Translations under genes and position numbers: made by a program | The notes under the pieces: generated by a model | Database searches by the model: none | What the model was told of the DNA's origin: nothing | The model's input: only the letters and a program-made list of their open reading frames with translations | Part shown: piece by piece, positions 1 through 6,729 of the stretch | Layout of the letters: the number at the start of each line of letters is the position of its first letter | Position numbering within the stretch: the stretch's first letter is position 1 | Source: Planctomycetota bacterium | GTDB taxonomy: Bacteria; Planctomycetota; SZUA-567 | NCBI GenBank assembly: GCA_020860865.1 | Contig: JAJBTL010000440.1 | Location: 1,921-14,757, forward strand | Length of the DNA: 12,837 nt | Direction: 5' to 3'

Positions 1-1
1 G

Positions 2-781
2 GATTATCCGCCACCACACATTGATTATGTCGCATCTGATTCTCAAATGGAAATTATGCTCGCTCACATAGAAAAAGTGTGGAGCCAATATGGCAACGAC
101 GATGCATATTGGTCGGTATTGACATCCGAAAAATTTAGAAAAGAGAGTTTAACTCCTTCACGAATAAGTGACTTTTACGACTCGGGAAAAGATACAATGC
201 GCCAAATAGAGATGTCCCTACGTCGCTGCGGAAAATGGGGTAATTTGGGGAACCGATGCCTGGAATATGGATGCGGTGTCGGAAGAGTAACGGTCCATTT
301 GGCTAAGCTTTTCAAAGAAGTAACAGGTGTGGATATTTCCAAGGGTCATCTGGATATTGCCTCCGATGTATCCAAGCAGATGGGTATTGATAACATTGAA
401 TGGAAAAAAGTAAAAAAGATAAATGAGTTAAATAGTCTGGGCCTCTTTGACTTCATATTTACCGTTATAGTTTTACAACATAATCCACCACCCATTATTG
501 CGAGTATACTTAAATCATTTTTCACTCTTCTTCGCAATGGCGGCGTAGCGATGTTTCAACTTCCTACCAGAATAAGGAATTACCGGTTTGACATTCAGGA
601 ATACATCAACAATCTGGATTCGTATTCTGAAATGGAGGGGCACGCTTTAACACAAAACGCCGTACTTGAAATAGCTGCACAATATAACTGCCGCCCGTTG
701 GAAATTCAGTGTGACAATTGGGTCGGCTCGCCTAATGTCGTCTCACAGACTTTTCTTTTTATAAAAGACATGCCAAGTTGA
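2..781 (+). CDS. Class I SAM-dependent methyltransferase, 5'-truncated by window edge
   Basis: Transfers a methyl group from S-adenosylmethionine to an unidentified acceptor, in the cytoplasm. The reading frame is open to the first bases of the window, and neither ATG 47 nor ATG 53 has a convincing ribosome binding site, so the true start probably lies upstream. Counting from ATG 47, motif I (LEYGCGVGR, residues 72-80), the ribose-binding acidic residue in GVDIS (D96) and a motif-IV region ending in VLQHNPPP (about 134-149) mark a Rossmann-fold methyltransferase. The segment YWSVLTSE before the domain resembles stand-alone methyltransferases of glycan and surface-polysaccharide clusters, which is inference. 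Codon use (AAA, ATT, TTA) is far AT-richer than everything right of position 910, suggesting transfer from elsewhere. The substrate is unknown. It ends convergent with the response-regulator gene, with no clear terminator between. Confidence 0.85.
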   Translation, partial: DYPPPHIDYVASDSQMEIMLAHIEKVWSQYGNDDAYWSVLTSEKFRKESLTPSRISDFYDSGKDTMRQIEMSLRRCGKWGNLGNRCLEYGCGVGRVTVHLAKLFKEVTGVDISKGHLDIASDVSKQMGIDNIEWKKVKKINELNSLGLFDFIFTVIVLQHNPPPIIASILKSFFTLLRNGGVAMFQLPTRIRNYRFDIQEYINNLDSYSEMEGHALTQNAVLEIAAQYNCRPLEIQCDNWVGSPNVVSQTFLFIKDMPS

Positions 782-910
782 GATCAAGGAATGGTTTCAA
801 TGACCTATTAGTTAGCCATATAGTTTAACGGCAATTACGGCGCCTATCGGTGCAAGGCTCTACGCTGAAAAGGAGTAAATCGGTATATTTACATTACACA
901 TAAATAATTT

Positions 911-1591
911 TTAACTCATCTTCCGATACATATACGACGGCCGCCCGACCGCGCCGTACACCATCTGCACCGCCACCTCGCCGGTGGAGGACAGGTATTC
1001 CATATAGCGCCGCACCGTCACCCGGGACAGGCCGAGTTTTTCCACCAGTTCCTGCTGGGTGATGACGGCGCTTTCCGGGCTTTCTCCAATGTATTTACGG
1101 ATGGTCTCCAAGGTCTTCGGGTGCACGCCTTTCTGCATCCTGGCGCTTTCCGACAGCGGTCCCTGACGGAGGGTGTTGTCCAGTTGTTCCTGGGTGGCGC
1201 GGCCGCCGGTGCCGAGGAGATCGCGAAGCTTCTGGTAATGTGCCAATGAATCGCGAAAGCGTTCGTAGTTGAACGGTTTAATCAGGTAATCGACAAAACC
1301 GAGTTTTTGCGCCCGGTTGATGAATTCGGTGCCGTCGGCGGCGGTGAGAAAGATGACGTCGGCTAGACAGCCGCCGGCCCGGAGCTCCGCCAGAAGATCT
1401 ATCCCGTTCATGCCGGGCATGAAGATGTCGAGGATGATGAGGTCGATATCCATCGACCGGACGCAGTCCCGGGCGGCGTCGCCGCTGGCGGCCCGCGCCA
1501 CCGCTTTGAAACCGGGGACGCTTTCGACGTATTTACAGGTGATGTCCATGACCATCGGATCATCCTCGACCACCAGTACGCGAATCGTCAT
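911..1591 (-). CDS. CitB/DcuR-family response regulator
   Basis: DNA-binding output partner of the membrane kinase encoded just upstream. The receiver domain (about 1-120) has the acidic pair D10/D11, phospho-acceptor D55 in LIILDIFMPG, T83 and K105 in LIKPFN. A linker leads to a C-terminal helix-turn-helix (about 177-200, QELVEKLGLSRVTVRRYMEY), followed by the GRPSYMY tail typical of CitB/DcuR/DctR regulators of di- and tricarboxylate use. Numbering is from ATG 1591. A GTG codon one codon earlier (1594) is also possible, but the GGGAGG motif lies only 2 nt from it and 5 nt from the ATG, so ATG is preferred. The ATG shares one base with the kinase TGA, implying translational coupling. The family is clear; target genes are not, though the divergent transporter operon is the nearest candidate. 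Confidence 0.92.
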   Translation of the reverse strand: MTIRVLVVEDDPMVMDITCKYVESVPGFKAVARAASGDAARDCVRSMDIDLIILDIFMPGMNGIDLLAELRAGGCLADVIFLTAADGTEFINRAQKLGFVDYLIKPFNYERFRDSLAHYQKLRDLLGTGGRATQEQLDNTLRQGPLSESARMQKGVHPKTLETIRKYIGESPESAVITQQELVEKLGLSRVTVRRYMEYLSSTGEVAVQMVYGAVGRPSYMYRKMS

Positions 1592-3180
1592 CACGTCCTC
1601 CCGCCGTTCTTCGGCATCGTCACCGTAAACACCGTTTCGCCAAACTCCGACTGCACCAACACGCCGCCACCGAGCACTTCCACCTCCTGCTTGACCAGAT
1701 GGAGGCCGGTGCCGCGCCCGTCGCCCTTGGTGGAAAAGCCCCGGACAAAAATCATTTCCCGCAAGTCATACGGAACGCCGGGGCCGTTGTCCCGCACGGT
1801 CAGGCGTATCGTCCCGTCCCGCTCCCGCATGTCGACGACGATGCGACCGTCCCGGTCCCGGTTGTCCCGGACCGCGTCCAGGGCGTTGTCGATAAGGTTC
1901 CCAAGGACGAGGACGAGCGTGTGGGCCAAGGATTCCGGCACGACGGCGCCGATTTGACTGCCTTCGTCGACCTCCAGCGACACGCCGCGCTCCCGGGCGA
2001 CGGAGAATTTTCCAAGCATCAACCCGGCCAGCATCGGCTCCCGGAACGCCCGGAGCATCCGGGTATGGAGCTGGCCGTGGCTCGACTGGGTGGCCTGGAC
2101 ATACTGTTTGGCCTGTTCGTACTCGCCCAGTTCAAGAAGGCCGAGGATGACATGGAGCTTGTTCGAAAACTCGTGGGAACTGGCCCGGAGCGCTTCCACC
2201 AGTTGGCGGATGCCGGTCAGTTCCTCGGCCATGCGAAAAAGCTGCGTCCGATCCTGGAACGTCTCCACCGCCCCGACCACCCGGTCGCGTTCCCTCACCG
2301 GCACCATGTTGGCGATAAAAACGCGGCTGTCTATCCGTTTCTCCCGGCCGTACTCGGCTTCCCCGGTCGCGACCACCGTCGGCAAACGCGGATTCGGCAT
2401 AACACTGTCAATCGCCATGCCGTCGACCACCCGGTCGCCAAGGCCGAGAAGGCGCCTGGCACTTGCGTTAACGAGAGTGATGCGTCCCCGGTTGTTGATG
2501 GCGATGACGCCTTCGTGCATGGCCTCGATAAGGGTATTGTGGCGGCTATAGACTTCGATAATCTCTTGCGGCTCGAGGCCGTGAAGGTTCCGGTTGGCGT
2601 TATGGGCGATAAGCATGGCGCCCATCAATCCGACGACCAGTCCGGCCAGGCCGTAGACGAGGGAGGAGACGGTCAACTGCCGGCTGGCGTCGACGACCCG
2701 TTCCCGGAGGACGCCGGCGATGACGAAGCCAAGTTGTTCGTCCCCGTCAAACACCGGCGCGTAGGCCCGCATAAAGCCGCCGGTGGCGTCGTCCAGTTGG
2801 ATGTTTTCCGGGCTGACATAGCGCCTGGCCTGGAACAACACCTCCTTGACGTCGTCCCCTTCCTGAACAAGGCCGATGAATTCCGGATTCGAATGCGAGT
2901 ACCTGATCCGCTGCATATTGCAGACGGTGATCTGGTCGACGCTCCGGGACGACGAGAGTATCCGCTGCACCAGCGCCTGGATGGTCCCGCCGCTCGGCAG
3001 GCCACGAAGCCCCGACCTGACCTCGGGGAATTGGGCGACGATACTGGCCGTGTCCATGAGTTCCCGTTCCACGGTCTGCCGCGTCTCCTGCCTGAACATG
3101 CCCATGTTCAGGAAGAGGGTGACAAGGACCGAAGCAAGCATGGCGGCGGCGCCGAGGGAAATTTTCGTGTGCAGGCTCAT
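1591..3180 (-). CDS. CitA/DcuS-family membrane sensor histidine kinase
   Basis: Inner-membrane sensor that autophosphorylates and passes phosphate to the adjacent regulator. Order: TM1 (about 8-26), extracytoplasmic PAS/PDC-type sensor (about 30-168), TM2 (about 171-192), cytoplasmic PAS (about 213-310), dimerisation/phospho-acceptor helix with H336 in SSHEFSNKLHVI, and HATPase (N box LGNLIDNALDA 426-436, G1 DNGPGVP 464-470, G2 GRGTGL 488-493). The sensor contains RIRYSHSNPEFIG (91-103), close to the carboxylate-binding R-x-x-H pattern of CitA/DcuS (here R93, H96), and MRAYAPVFD (137-145) as in that family. Length (529) is usual. A citrate- or C4-dicarboxylate-like ligand is therefore plausible, but no carboxylate carrier of the CitS/Dcu type is adjacent. 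There is no Shine-Dalgarno close to the ATG, and a promoter ends 7 nt before it. Confidence 0.93.
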   Translation of the reverse strand: MSLHTKISLGAAAMLASVLVTLFLNMGMFRQETRQTVERELMDTASIVAQFPEVRSGLRGLPSGGTIQALVQRILSSSRSVDQITVCNMQRIRYSHSNPEFIGLVQEGDDVKEVLFQARRYVSPENIQLDDATGGFMRAYAPVFDGDEQLGFVIAGVLRERVVDASRQLTVSSLVYGLAGLVVGLMGAMLIAHNANRNLHGLEPQEIIEVYSRHNTLIEAMHEGVIAINNRGRITLVNASARRLLGLGDRVVDGMAIDSVMPNPRLPTVVATGEAEYGREKRIDSRVFIANMVPVRERDRVVGAVETFQDRTQLFRMAEELTGIRQLVEALRASSHEFSNKLHVILGLLELGEYEQAKQYVQATQSSHGQLHTRMLRAFREPMLAGLMLGKFSVARERGVSLEVDEGSQIGAVVPESLAHTLVLVLGNLIDNALDAVRDNRDRDGRIVVDMRERDGTIRLTVRDNGPGVPYDLREMIFVRGFSTKGDGRGTGLHLVKQEVEVLGGGVLVQSEFGETVFTVTMPKNGGRT

Positions 3181-3187
3181 GCCGAAT

Positions 3188-3215
3188 AGTGTACGGCGTT
3201 TCTCCCCGGTGTGAA
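3188..3215 (-). promoter_or_regulatory. Promoter for the sensor kinase, leaderless configuration
   Basis: On the minus strand TTCACA (3215-3210; five of six to the -35 consensus), a 16-nt spacer and TACACT (3193-3188; four of six to the -10). Only 7 nt (3187-3181) separate the -10 from the kinase ATG, so transcription would begin at or one base before the start codon. This fits the lack of a ribosome binding site there. Identified by eye only. Confidence 0.45.
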
Positions 3216-3263
3216 GGCGGTATCGGGGGAATACGCGGACGCGGCGACCGCGATCATTTTACC

Positions 3264-3292
3264 TTGCGTTTCCCGGGATTTTCATCTATTAC
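3264..3292 (+). promoter_or_regulatory. Possible promoter for the FabI-like gene
   Basis: TTGCGT (3264-3269), 17-nt spacer, TATTAC (3287-3292). The match is moderate (three of six and four of six). The predicted start near 3299 would give a leader of about 90 nt carrying the hairpin at 3310-3341. Confidence 0.35.
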
Positions 3293-3309
3293 CTTATGCG
3301 CTTCACGAC

Positions 3310-3341
3310 ATCCCGCCGTTCGTCGCGATCGGCGGGATTTT
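3310..3341 (+). terminator. Terminator-like hairpin in the FabI-like gene leader (possible attenuator)
   Basis: ATCCCGCCG (3310-3318) pairs perfectly with CGGCGGGAT (3330-3338). Inside, after one T-T mismatch, TCG/CGA (3320-3322/3326-3328) extends the stem to 12 pairs with a 3-nt loop. Four Ts (3338-3341) follow on the plus strand only. It lies 48 nt before the start codon and downstream of the candidate promoter, so it would act as a leader terminator. The T run is short, so termination efficiency is uncertain. Confidence 0.5.
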
Positions 3342-3388
3342 GCTGTACCGATGGAATGTACATTAATGACACCGTCTGGAGGCCCGCC

Positions 3389-4192
3389 ATGTCGTACCTT
3401 GAACTCGAAGGCAAGACCTTCCTCGTCGTCGGCGTCGCCAATCGAAAAAGCGTTGCCTACCATGTCGCCGCCCGCCTCCGAGACGTTGGCGCCACCCTCG
3501 TCCTCGCCGTCCGGGACGACAACGCCGTCAAAGCTGTCGAAAAACTCTTTCCCGGCGTCGATGTCCTCCCCTGTAACGTCGAGGCCGAGGATGAAATCGC
3601 CAGCCTCCGCGATCAGGTCATCGCCCGCCATCCCGTCCTCGACGGCATGGTCCATTCCATCGCCTTCGCGAACTACAGCCAGGGCATGAAACCGTTCCAC
3701 GAAACGGTGAAGGCGGACTTTCTCCAGGCCGTCGACATCAGTATGTTCAGCCTGATGGCCCTCGCCAATGCCTTCAAGGACGCATTCGCGAAAACAGCGT
3801 CCGTCGTCACCGTCTCAATAAGCCACACGACGATGGCGTCGGAAAGTTACGGCTACATGGCGCCGGTCAAAGCGGCCCTCGACGCGTCGGTGGCGTTTTT
3901 GGCAAAGAGTTTCTCCGCCTTCTCCGAAGTGCGTTTTAATGCAGTCAACGCCGGACTCCTGAAAACGTCCGCCTCAGCCGGCATCCCCGGCTACCTCGAC
4001 AACTACCTGTTCGCGGAAATGGCGACGCTCCGGAAACGGCCCCTGGAGACAAGCGAAGTCGCCGACCTTGTCCTCTTTCTCCTGAGCCGCCGGTCATCCG
4101 GCATCAATGCCCAGCGCCATGTCATCGACGCCGGGATGAGCGTCAACTTCTTCGACCACGACATTGTGAAAAAAGCCATCCGGCTCGATTGA
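3389..4192 (+). CDS. FabI-like enoyl-[acyl-carrier-protein] reductase / short-chain dehydrogenase
   Basis: Probably an NAD(P)H-dependent reductase of fatty-acid synthesis or a relative of it. The ATG at 3389 is preceded by TGGAGG at a good distance; upstream in-frame ATGs lack this. The protein (267 residues, FabI length about 260) starts like FabI: MSYLELEGK, then LVVGVANRKSVAYHVA (12-27), which is the cofactor-binding GxxxxxSxA pattern. DGMVHSIAFA (85-94), Y154-x6-K161 and VNAGLLKTSASAGI (186-199) also match FabI. Oddly, the segment before the catalytic Tyr reads SISHTTMASES, where typical FabI has SYLGAER or similar, so the second conserved active-site Tyr appears to be Ile or displaced. 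The usual AGP-I-T loop is also changed to AGLLKT. A FabI-derived SDR with another substrate is the main alternative. The gene runs divergently from the sensor kinase. Confidence 0.78.
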   Translation: MSYLELEGKTFLVVGVANRKSVAYHVAARLRDVGATLVLAVRDDNAVKAVEKLFPGVDVLPCNVEAEDEIASLRDQVIARHPVLDGMVHSIAFANYSQGMKPFHETVKADFLQAVDISMFSLMALANAFKDAFAKTASVVTVSISHTTMASESYGYMAPVKAALDASVAFLAKSFSAFSEVRFNAVNAGLLKTSASAGIPGYLDNYLFAEMATLRKRPLETSEVADLVLFLLSRRSSGINAQRHVIDAGMSVNFFDHDIVKKAIRLD

Positions 4193-4218
4193 TAATCGTC
4201 TACGCAGTAATACCTATT

Positions 4219-4269
4219 GGACGGCCAGCCGGAACGATCCGGCGGTGCGCCGGGTCGTCCTCCCTTTTT
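4219..4269 (+). terminator. Probable intrinsic terminator after the FabI-like gene
   Basis: An outer stem GGACGGCC (4219-4226) pairs with GGTCGTCC (4253-4260, one G-U). It encloses a perfect inner hairpin CCGGCG/CGCCGG (4239-4244/4248-4253, which competes for its last base with the outer stem). TCCC and then five Ts (4265-4269) follow. The T run is offset from the stem, so strength is uncertain and read-through into the transporter gene is possible. Confidence 0.4.
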
Positions 4270-4330
4270 CCCTTGGACGCGCCTGTTACCACCCTGACCG
4301 GCGCCGACCATTCGAAAGGACCTGGAGCCA

Positions 4331-5590
4331 ATGAAACGGTACCTCATCCTGCTCGCCGGCGTCGTCGCCAACCTCTGCCAAGGGGTCGCGTACACATCCT
4401 CCATCTTCATGCTCCCGCTCGGAGCGGCTCTGGAACGGCCGCGCGAAACGTGGTCGTCCGAATGGGGCCTCATCTTCGCCATGACCCTCTGCTTCCTGCC
4501 GGTCGGCATGCTGTTGTCCGGGAAACTAGCTGATCTCGGCTTTACCCGCCTCACCGCCGCCATCGGCGCCGTCCTCTTCGGTGGCGGTCTTCTCCTCGCC
4601 AGCCGTGGGGGCACTGTCGGCTATATGGGATTGACCCTGGGGATGATGACATCCATCGGCAGCGGCTTCGCCTACGGCACCGTTATCGGCGCGGCGGTCC
4701 GGTGGTTCCCCGACCGGCGCGGCCTGGCGTCCGGCATCGCCGTTGCCGCCGTCGGGGTCGGACCGATTGTCCTCGCCCCCGTCGCCAGTTTCCTTATGAA
4801 CCGCTACGGCGTCATGAACATGTTCGCCATCCTCGGCGTCGCCACCCTCATCCTCATGGGCGGCGCGGCGGCCTGCATCACCAATCCGCCGGCCGGCTAC
4901 GTGCCGGAAGGCTGGATGCCGCCGGCGGTGCCCCGGGCCGGCGCCCCGGTCGCGGCCAAGGAAAACCTCGACTGGAAGCGGATGATAGCCCGGCCGCTTT
5001 TCTGGCTCCTCTTCGTCACCTATTTCTGCGGCGTGTTTGCCGGCATTCTCGTGAACGGCCTCGCCGCTCCCATCGCCATCGAACTGGCCGGCTTCACGCC
5101 GGACCGGGCCACCCTGGCCGTGATGGCCTTCGCCTTCGCCAGCGCCGGCGGCCGGGTGTTATGGGGCCTCCTGTCCGACCGCTTCGGCCGGGTGCGGATG
5201 GTGTCGGCGGCGTTTATCCTTACCGCCGCCACCATGTTCGTCCTCAACGGCTATGTCAGTACGCCGGGCGTCTACCTGCCGTGCGTCGTGCTGGCCGGTC
5301 TCTGCTACGGCGGCGTGTTCGGCACCTTCCCGTCCCTCAACGCCGACTGTTTTGGCGTCAAACACGCGGCGGTCAACCTGGCGGTGTTGTTTATTTCCTT
5401 CTCCCTGGTGGCGCTTCTGGCGCCGCAGGTGGTGGGCTATTACCGGTCCGGCGGCGCGGCCGAATACCCGAAAGCGTTTCTTGTGGCCGGATGTATTGCA
5501 GTTGTCGGGTTTGTTTTGTCGATACTAATAGGAAGGACCGTCCGGGCCAATGCTGGCGCCGGCGCGGCTCCGGCAGCGAAAGGGAAGTAA
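4331..5590 (+). CDS. OFA-family (oxalate/formate antiporter-like) MFS transporter
   Basis: Inner-membrane carrier expected to move a small organic anion. The 419-residue protein shows about 12 hydrophobic segments with a central hydrophilic loop near 190-220. MFS signature loops are visible: GKLADLGFTRLT (64-75), RWFPDRRGLASG (124-135) and WGLLSDRFGRVR (278-289). OFA marks are the NPPAGYVPEGW stretch (185-195) after TM6, and AGGRVLWG (272-279), whose R275 sits where OxlT has a substrate-binding Arg. OxlT's second basic residue has no clear equivalent in TM11, so oxalate specificity should not be assumed. The start has GGAG just upstream. The thioesterase gene begins 3 nt after the stop, and the neighbouring CitA/CitB-type pair is a plausible regulator (inference). 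Confidence 0.88.
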   Translation: MKRYLILLAGVVANLCQGVAYTSSIFMLPLGAALERPRETWSSEWGLIFAMTLCFLPVGMLLSGKLADLGFTRLTAAIGAVLFGGGLLLASRGGTVGYMGLTLGMMTSIGSGFAYGTVIGAAVRWFPDRRGLASGIAVAAVGVGPIVLAPVASFLMNRYGVMNMFAILGVATLILMGGAAACITNPPAGYVPEGWMPPAVPRAGAPVAAKENLDWKRMIARPLFWLLFVTYFCGVFAGILVNGLAAPIAIELAGFTPDRATLAVMAFAFASAGGRVLWGLLSDRFGRVRMVSAAFILTAATMFVLNGYVSTPGVYLPCVVLAGLCYGGVFGTFPSLNADCFGVKHAAVNLAVLFISFSLVALLAPQVVGYYRSGGAAEYPKAFLVAGCIAVVGFVLSILIGRTVRANAGAGAAPAAKGK

Positions 5591-5593
5591 AGA

Positions 5594-5998
5594 ATGGGCA
5601 ACACCGAAGAATTTCTCCGGATAATGGGCAAGGACGTCTACGCTCATCATACGGGAATTGAAGTACTTGTGGCCGAACCGGGCTATTCGAAGACCCGTTT
5701 GCCGGTCAGTCCGGAAACGCTCAATGGCCACGGCAACCTCCACGGCGGAGCGCTCTTTACCCTGGCTGACTATACTGCCGCCATCGCCTCGAACATGCTT
5801 GGCGTGCCGACTGTCGCGGTCAATGGAAATATCCAGTACCTGCGGACGGTCCGTGGCGGCGCCGTCACCTGCGAAGCGCGGGTGGTGAAGACGGGCAAGC
5901 GGATGAACTTCATGACGGTGGAAATCCGGAACGACGCGGACGACCTTGTCGCCACGTTCCAGGGCGGCGCCATGACGGTGGTGCGGAAAGACGTATAG
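5594..5998 (+). CDS. PaaI-family hotdog-fold acyl-CoA thioesterase
   Basis: Predicted cytoplasmic thioesterase hydrolysing an acyl- or aryl-CoA. The 134-residue length is normal for a single hotdog domain. The PaaI signature is clear: NGHGNLHGGALFTLADYTAA (44-63), with H50-G-G and the catalytic-type acid D59 on the central helix. The following strands (TVAVNGNIQYLRTV and GGAVTCEARVVKTGKR) complete the fold. It starts 3 nt after the transporter stop, with GGGAAG as ribosome binding site, so the two are almost certainly co-transcribed. Co-transcription with an organic-anion carrier suggests the enzyme deals with CoA esters made from the imported compound, but the acyl group cannot be read from sequence. 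No terminator with a T run follows. Confidence 0.9.
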   Translation: MGNTEEFLRIMGKDVYAHHTGIEVLVAEPGYSKTRLPVSPETLNGHGNLHGGALFTLADYTAAIASNMLGVPTVAVNGNIQYLRTVRGGAVTCEARVVKTGKRMNFMTVEIRNDADDLVATFQGGAMTVVRKDV

Positions 5999-6044
5999 CC
6001 AGAGTGGTCAACGCTGCGCGAACCAACAGCGCCCGGAACCCGGC

Positions 6045-6073
6045 TTGACGCTTGGCCGTGGATTTTGGATAAT
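6045..6073 (+). promoter_or_regulatory. Near-consensus sigma-70-type promoter
   Basis: TTGACG (6045-6050), 17-nt spacer, GATAAT (6068-6073): five of six at both boxes with optimal spacing, the best promoter match I found. Transcription would start near 6080 and give a 5' leader of about 158 nt before the lipoprotein ATG. The leader can fold: CCGCG/CGCGG (6086-6090/6104-6108) encloses TCCA/TGGA. Confidence 0.6.
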
Positions 6074-6196
6074 TGCCAGGTCTATCCGCGTTTTCCATGT
6101 GGACGCGGTCCATTGGCGATGAACGGCAGGTAAACCGTGCGTTCGTGGTCCGGTGCTGCTATGACGTTGAAATAGTATTGATGGTATGGAAGATGC

Positions 6197-6216
6197 CATT
6201 TTCCCACGGGAAAATG
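6197..6216. repeat. Perfect 9-bp dyad upstream of the lipoprotein gene
   Basis: CATTTTCCC (6197-6205), AC, GGGAAAATG (6208-6216). It sits 22 nt before the start codon and about 118 nt after the predicted transcription start. As DNA it has the size and symmetry of a dimeric repressor site. As RNA it would form an 8-bp hairpin with a 4-nt loop just upstream of the ribosome binding site. Confidence 0.6.
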
Positions 6217-6237
6217 CAGACCAGGGGATACATACAT

Positions 6238-6525
6238 ATGTCACGACTTATCCGGGTGATTTTCGCGCTTGTGCTTCTCGCCGTTGTTTCCGGCTGCGGC
6301 CGGTCCATCGGCGGTCCCCGCTTCTGGTGGGACGACCGGAACCAGGCCAGACTCGAAGATTATGAACTGCCGGCCGCCCCGGGAGCGCCGGCCGACTTCG
6401 GCGTCGATCGCGGCGCCGTGCCGTCGGGCGAGGATCTGTCCGAAGACGATCTCCGCGACTACCGCACCAACCTCGACCAGGAGGAGGAAAAGCGGAAGAG
6501 TGAGTCGTCACTCGTGGATTTCTAG
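6238..6525 (+). CDS. Small predicted lipoprotein of unknown function
   Basis: Predicted exported lipid-anchored protein of 95 residues. The N-terminus MSRLIRVIFALVLLAVVSGC is a classic lipoprotein signal: basic start, hydrophobic core, lipobox V-S-G-C with C20 as the lipidated residue. The mature part (about 75 residues) is hydrophilic and acidic, with WW near 29-30, a Pro/Ala-rich stretch around 42-52 and an acidic/charged run DLSEDDLRDY to EEEKRKSE near the C-terminus. No known domain is recognised. ATG 6238 is chosen because the signal peptide begins there and AGGGG lies 10 nt upstream. The frame is open further upstream, but starting there would bury the signal sequence. It appears monocistronic with its own promoter. 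Function is unknown. Confidence 0.75.
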   Translation: MSRLIRVIFALVLLAVVSGCGRSIGGPRFWWDDRNQARLEDYELPAAPGAPADFGVDRGAVPSGEDLSEDDLRDYRTNLDQEEEKRKSESSLVDF

Positions 6526-6560
6526 GCTTTGTCTCATCAGTCAGCGCCAGAATGTTAAAC

Positions 6561-6599
6561 CGTTCCGGCGATGTTTCCCAAGGAGGCATCGCCGGAACG
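6561..6599. repeat. Perfect 13-bp stem-loop between the lipoprotein and LOG genes
   Basis: CGTTCCGGCGATG (6561-6573) and its exact reverse complement (6587-6599) flank a 13-nt loop that contains AAGGAGG. No T run follows on either strand, so it is not a standard intrinsic terminator. It could cap the lipoprotein mRNA, aid factor-dependent termination or be a dispersed repeat. Confidence 0.6.
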
Positions 6600-6729
6600 T
6601 TCGCAGCGTCAACGCGGTTGTCACATCGGTATCACCACAACCAAAACTATGCGGAGACGCCTGTCTTCCGCCGGCGCTCGGGCATTGTGACCGTCGCCGG
6701 ACCGCATTCTTTTCACGTGAGGGGACAAC

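Noticed and set aside
782..910. Attachment site or gene remnant in the AT-rich spacer (AAAAGGAG near 870)
   Set aside because: No start codon follows at usable distance, no direct repeat was found within the window, and no integrase is present.
1699..3189. Long plus-strand open frame (about 496 codons) antisense to the sensor kinase
   Set aside because: It mirrors the kinase gene codon for codon on the other strand, has no recognisable domain and is a product of high GC at third positions.
4331..5590. Firm assignment of the MFS protein as an oxalate/formate antiporter
   Set aside because: OFA family marks are present, but no oxalyl-CoA decarboxylase or formyl-CoA transferase is nearby and a TM11 Lys like that of OxlT is not evident, so the substrate is left open.
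6073..6237. N-terminal extension of the lipoprotein to an upstream in-frame start
   Set aside because: It would place the hydrophobic signal and lipobox about 60-75 residues inside the protein and overlaps the predicted promoter. The ATG at 6238 has both a ribosome binding site and a proper signal peptide.
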